Source: Anaerolineae bacterium
GTDB lineage: Bacteria > Chloroflexota > Anaerolineae > SSC4 > Amarolineaceae
Length of the DNA: 5,472 nucleotides
Reading direction: 5' to 3'
Assembly (NCBI GenBank): GCA_013693795.1
Contig: CP059258.1
Coordinates: 4,666,122 to 4,671,593, forward strand
The translations under genes and the position numbers were made by a program. The notes beneath the pieces are model-generated. The model made no database searches and was not told where the DNA came from. It saw nothing but the letters and a program-made list of their open reading frames with translations. This document shows positions 4,716 to 5,472 of the stretch, in pieces. Numbering within the stretch: position 1 is the first letter of the stretch; the number at the start of each line of letters is the position of its first letter.

Positions 4716-5472
4716 GCCTTTTTCGATCATGTCCGGCGTAACTGCTGTCCATTCGCTTAGATTTTTGACCAAATCGGAGATTTTCTGGTAAGCTCAGGGC
4801 ATGACACCTGAACTCAACATCACCACTGAGCGCATTGACGACTTTCCGCTGCTGCTTGCCACGATGCAGCAGTTGAGATTACCAGAGATAATGGATCGGC
4901 ACCTAACTCGTCACGGACTGCAAGAAGGACTGAGTTGGGGCTGGATAGCGACGATATGGCTGGCACACATTCTGTCGCAAGGTGATCACCGCAAGCTACC
5001 GGTGCAGGGCTGGGTGCGGCAAGCTCGTGAGACCATTGTCGGCATCACCGGATTGAGCGAGTTGGGTGAATTGGACTTCACCGACGACCGTTTGACGCTC
5101 TTGTTGCGGCGGTTGAGCCAGGTTAGCACGTGGCAAGCGATCGAAACGGACTTGGGTCGCAGCATTATTCGGGTGTACAACTTGAAGCCAAAACAGATAC
5201 GTGCGGACGCGTCAACGGCTTCTGGTTATCACGCTGGCGGTGACGATAGCCTGTTTCAGTTTGGGCACAGCAAGGACGATCCGACTTTGCGCCAAGTCAA
5301 GATGATGGTGGCTGCGATGGACCCATTGGGACTGCCGGTGGCGACGCAGGTTGTTGCGGGCCATCGGGCGGACGATCCATTGTACATTCCGGCGGTTGAT
5401 CAAGTCCTGAAGATCATCGATGGCGTCGAACTGTTGTTTGTTGGCGACTGTAAGATGGGCGCCTTGGGTACC
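4716..5472 (+). mobile_element. IS1634-type insertion sequence, left part; outer boundary uncertain
   Basis: The element includes the transposase from 4801 and an unknown part of the AT-richer stretch before it. The left boundary is set arbitrarily just past the promoter at 4715; the true end cannot be fixed because the right end, and therefore the partner inverted repeat and target duplication, lie outside the window. In 4716-4800 a weak TTGACC / TAAGCT pair (4765-4770, 4789-4794) could drive the transposase; otherwise no gene is seen there. Confidence 0.55.
4801..5472 (+). CDS. IS1634-family DDE transposase (IS4-like), N-terminal part
   Basis: It cuts and pastes the insertion sequence. 224 codons are present without a stop or frameshift, and the gene runs off the right edge; family members are about 530-590 residues. 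The N-terminal DUF4277-like domain opens MTPELNITTERIDDFPLLLA, then LSWGWIATIWLAHILSQGDH (44-63) and LDFTDDRLTLLLRRLS (91-106). The catalytic core begins at KQIRADAST, with the first Asp at 136, followed by LFQFGHSKDDPTLRQVKMMV (151-170), DPLGLPVATQVVAGHRADDP and LFVGDCKMGAL, with the second Asp at 216. The catalytic Glu is outside the window. ATG 4801 agrees with family starts, but AGGG at 4796-4799 is too close to be a normal ribosome site, so initiation may be weak or leaderless, as often in insertion sequences. Its lower GC and frequent TTG leucine codons set it apart from the neighbouring genes. Confidence 0.92.
   Translation, partial: MTPELNITTERIDDFPLLLATMQQLRLPEIMDRHLTRHGLQEGLSWGWIATIWLAHILSQGDHRKLPVQGWVRQARETIVGITGLSELGELDFTDDRLTLLLRRLSQVSTWQAIETDLGRSIIRVYNLKPKQIRADASTASGYHAGGDDSLFQFGHSKDDPTLRQVKMMVAAMDPLGLPVATQVVAGHRADDPLYIPAVDQVLKIIDGVELLFVGDCKMGALGT

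Overview
The window looks like a piece of a Chloroflexota genome (Anaerolineae/Chloroflexia-like), possibly from a draft or metagenomic assembly. The clues are the high GC content, a DUF11-type secreted protein ending in a 'VYLP' tail, an XRE/NB-ARC/TPR regulator of a kind common in that phylum, and an AbrB-PIN toxin-antitoxin pair of a style frequent there. This taxonomy is inferred from protein character. No marker gene is present.

Layout, left to right. (1) 1-258, minus: the 5' end of an acyl-CoA synthetase, running off the left edge. (2) 259-507: gene-free, with a 13-bp perfect inverted repeat. (3) 508-~840, minus: the C-terminal remnant of a DUF11-type surface protein, broken by two single-base shifts. 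(4) ~841-1118: no recognisable gene, one hairpin. (5) ~1119-1290, plus: a short remnant of a sugar/nucleoside-type ABC permease. (6) 1291-1523: gene-free but structured, with a long imperfect hairpin and a repeated TTGTGGTATCG element upstream of (7), a type II toxin-antitoxin pair (AbrB-type antitoxin 1524-1757, frameshifted; PIN toxin 1747-2022, missing its C-terminal third). (8) 2044-2096: a 12-bp perfect inverted repeat between convergent genes. (9) 2118-4567, minus: a regulator of about 816 codons (XRE helix-turn-helix, NB-ARC ATPase, TPR), readable end to end only across about ten small indels. (10) 4568-4800: its upstream region, with a near-consensus sigma-70 promoter and palindromes. 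(11) 4801-5472, plus: the N-terminal 224 codons of an IS1634-type DDE transposase, open at the right edge.

The main theme is breakage. Three genes and the permease remnant are interrupted by small indels, mostly in G/C runs, while the protein sense between the indels is very well kept and no substitution-type stop codon was seen. This could be very recent decay or, at least as likely, uncorrected indel errors in the assembly. The PIN truncation and the permease remnant are different: no reading frame restores them, so they look like real deletions. Together with the IS at the right edge they mark an accessory, rearranged region.

I found no convincing new multi-gene system. The best leads are the repeat/hairpin array ahead of the toxin-antitoxin pair, a related sequence at the predicted start of the regulator transcript, and the hairpins that follow the stop codons of both minus-strand broken genes.
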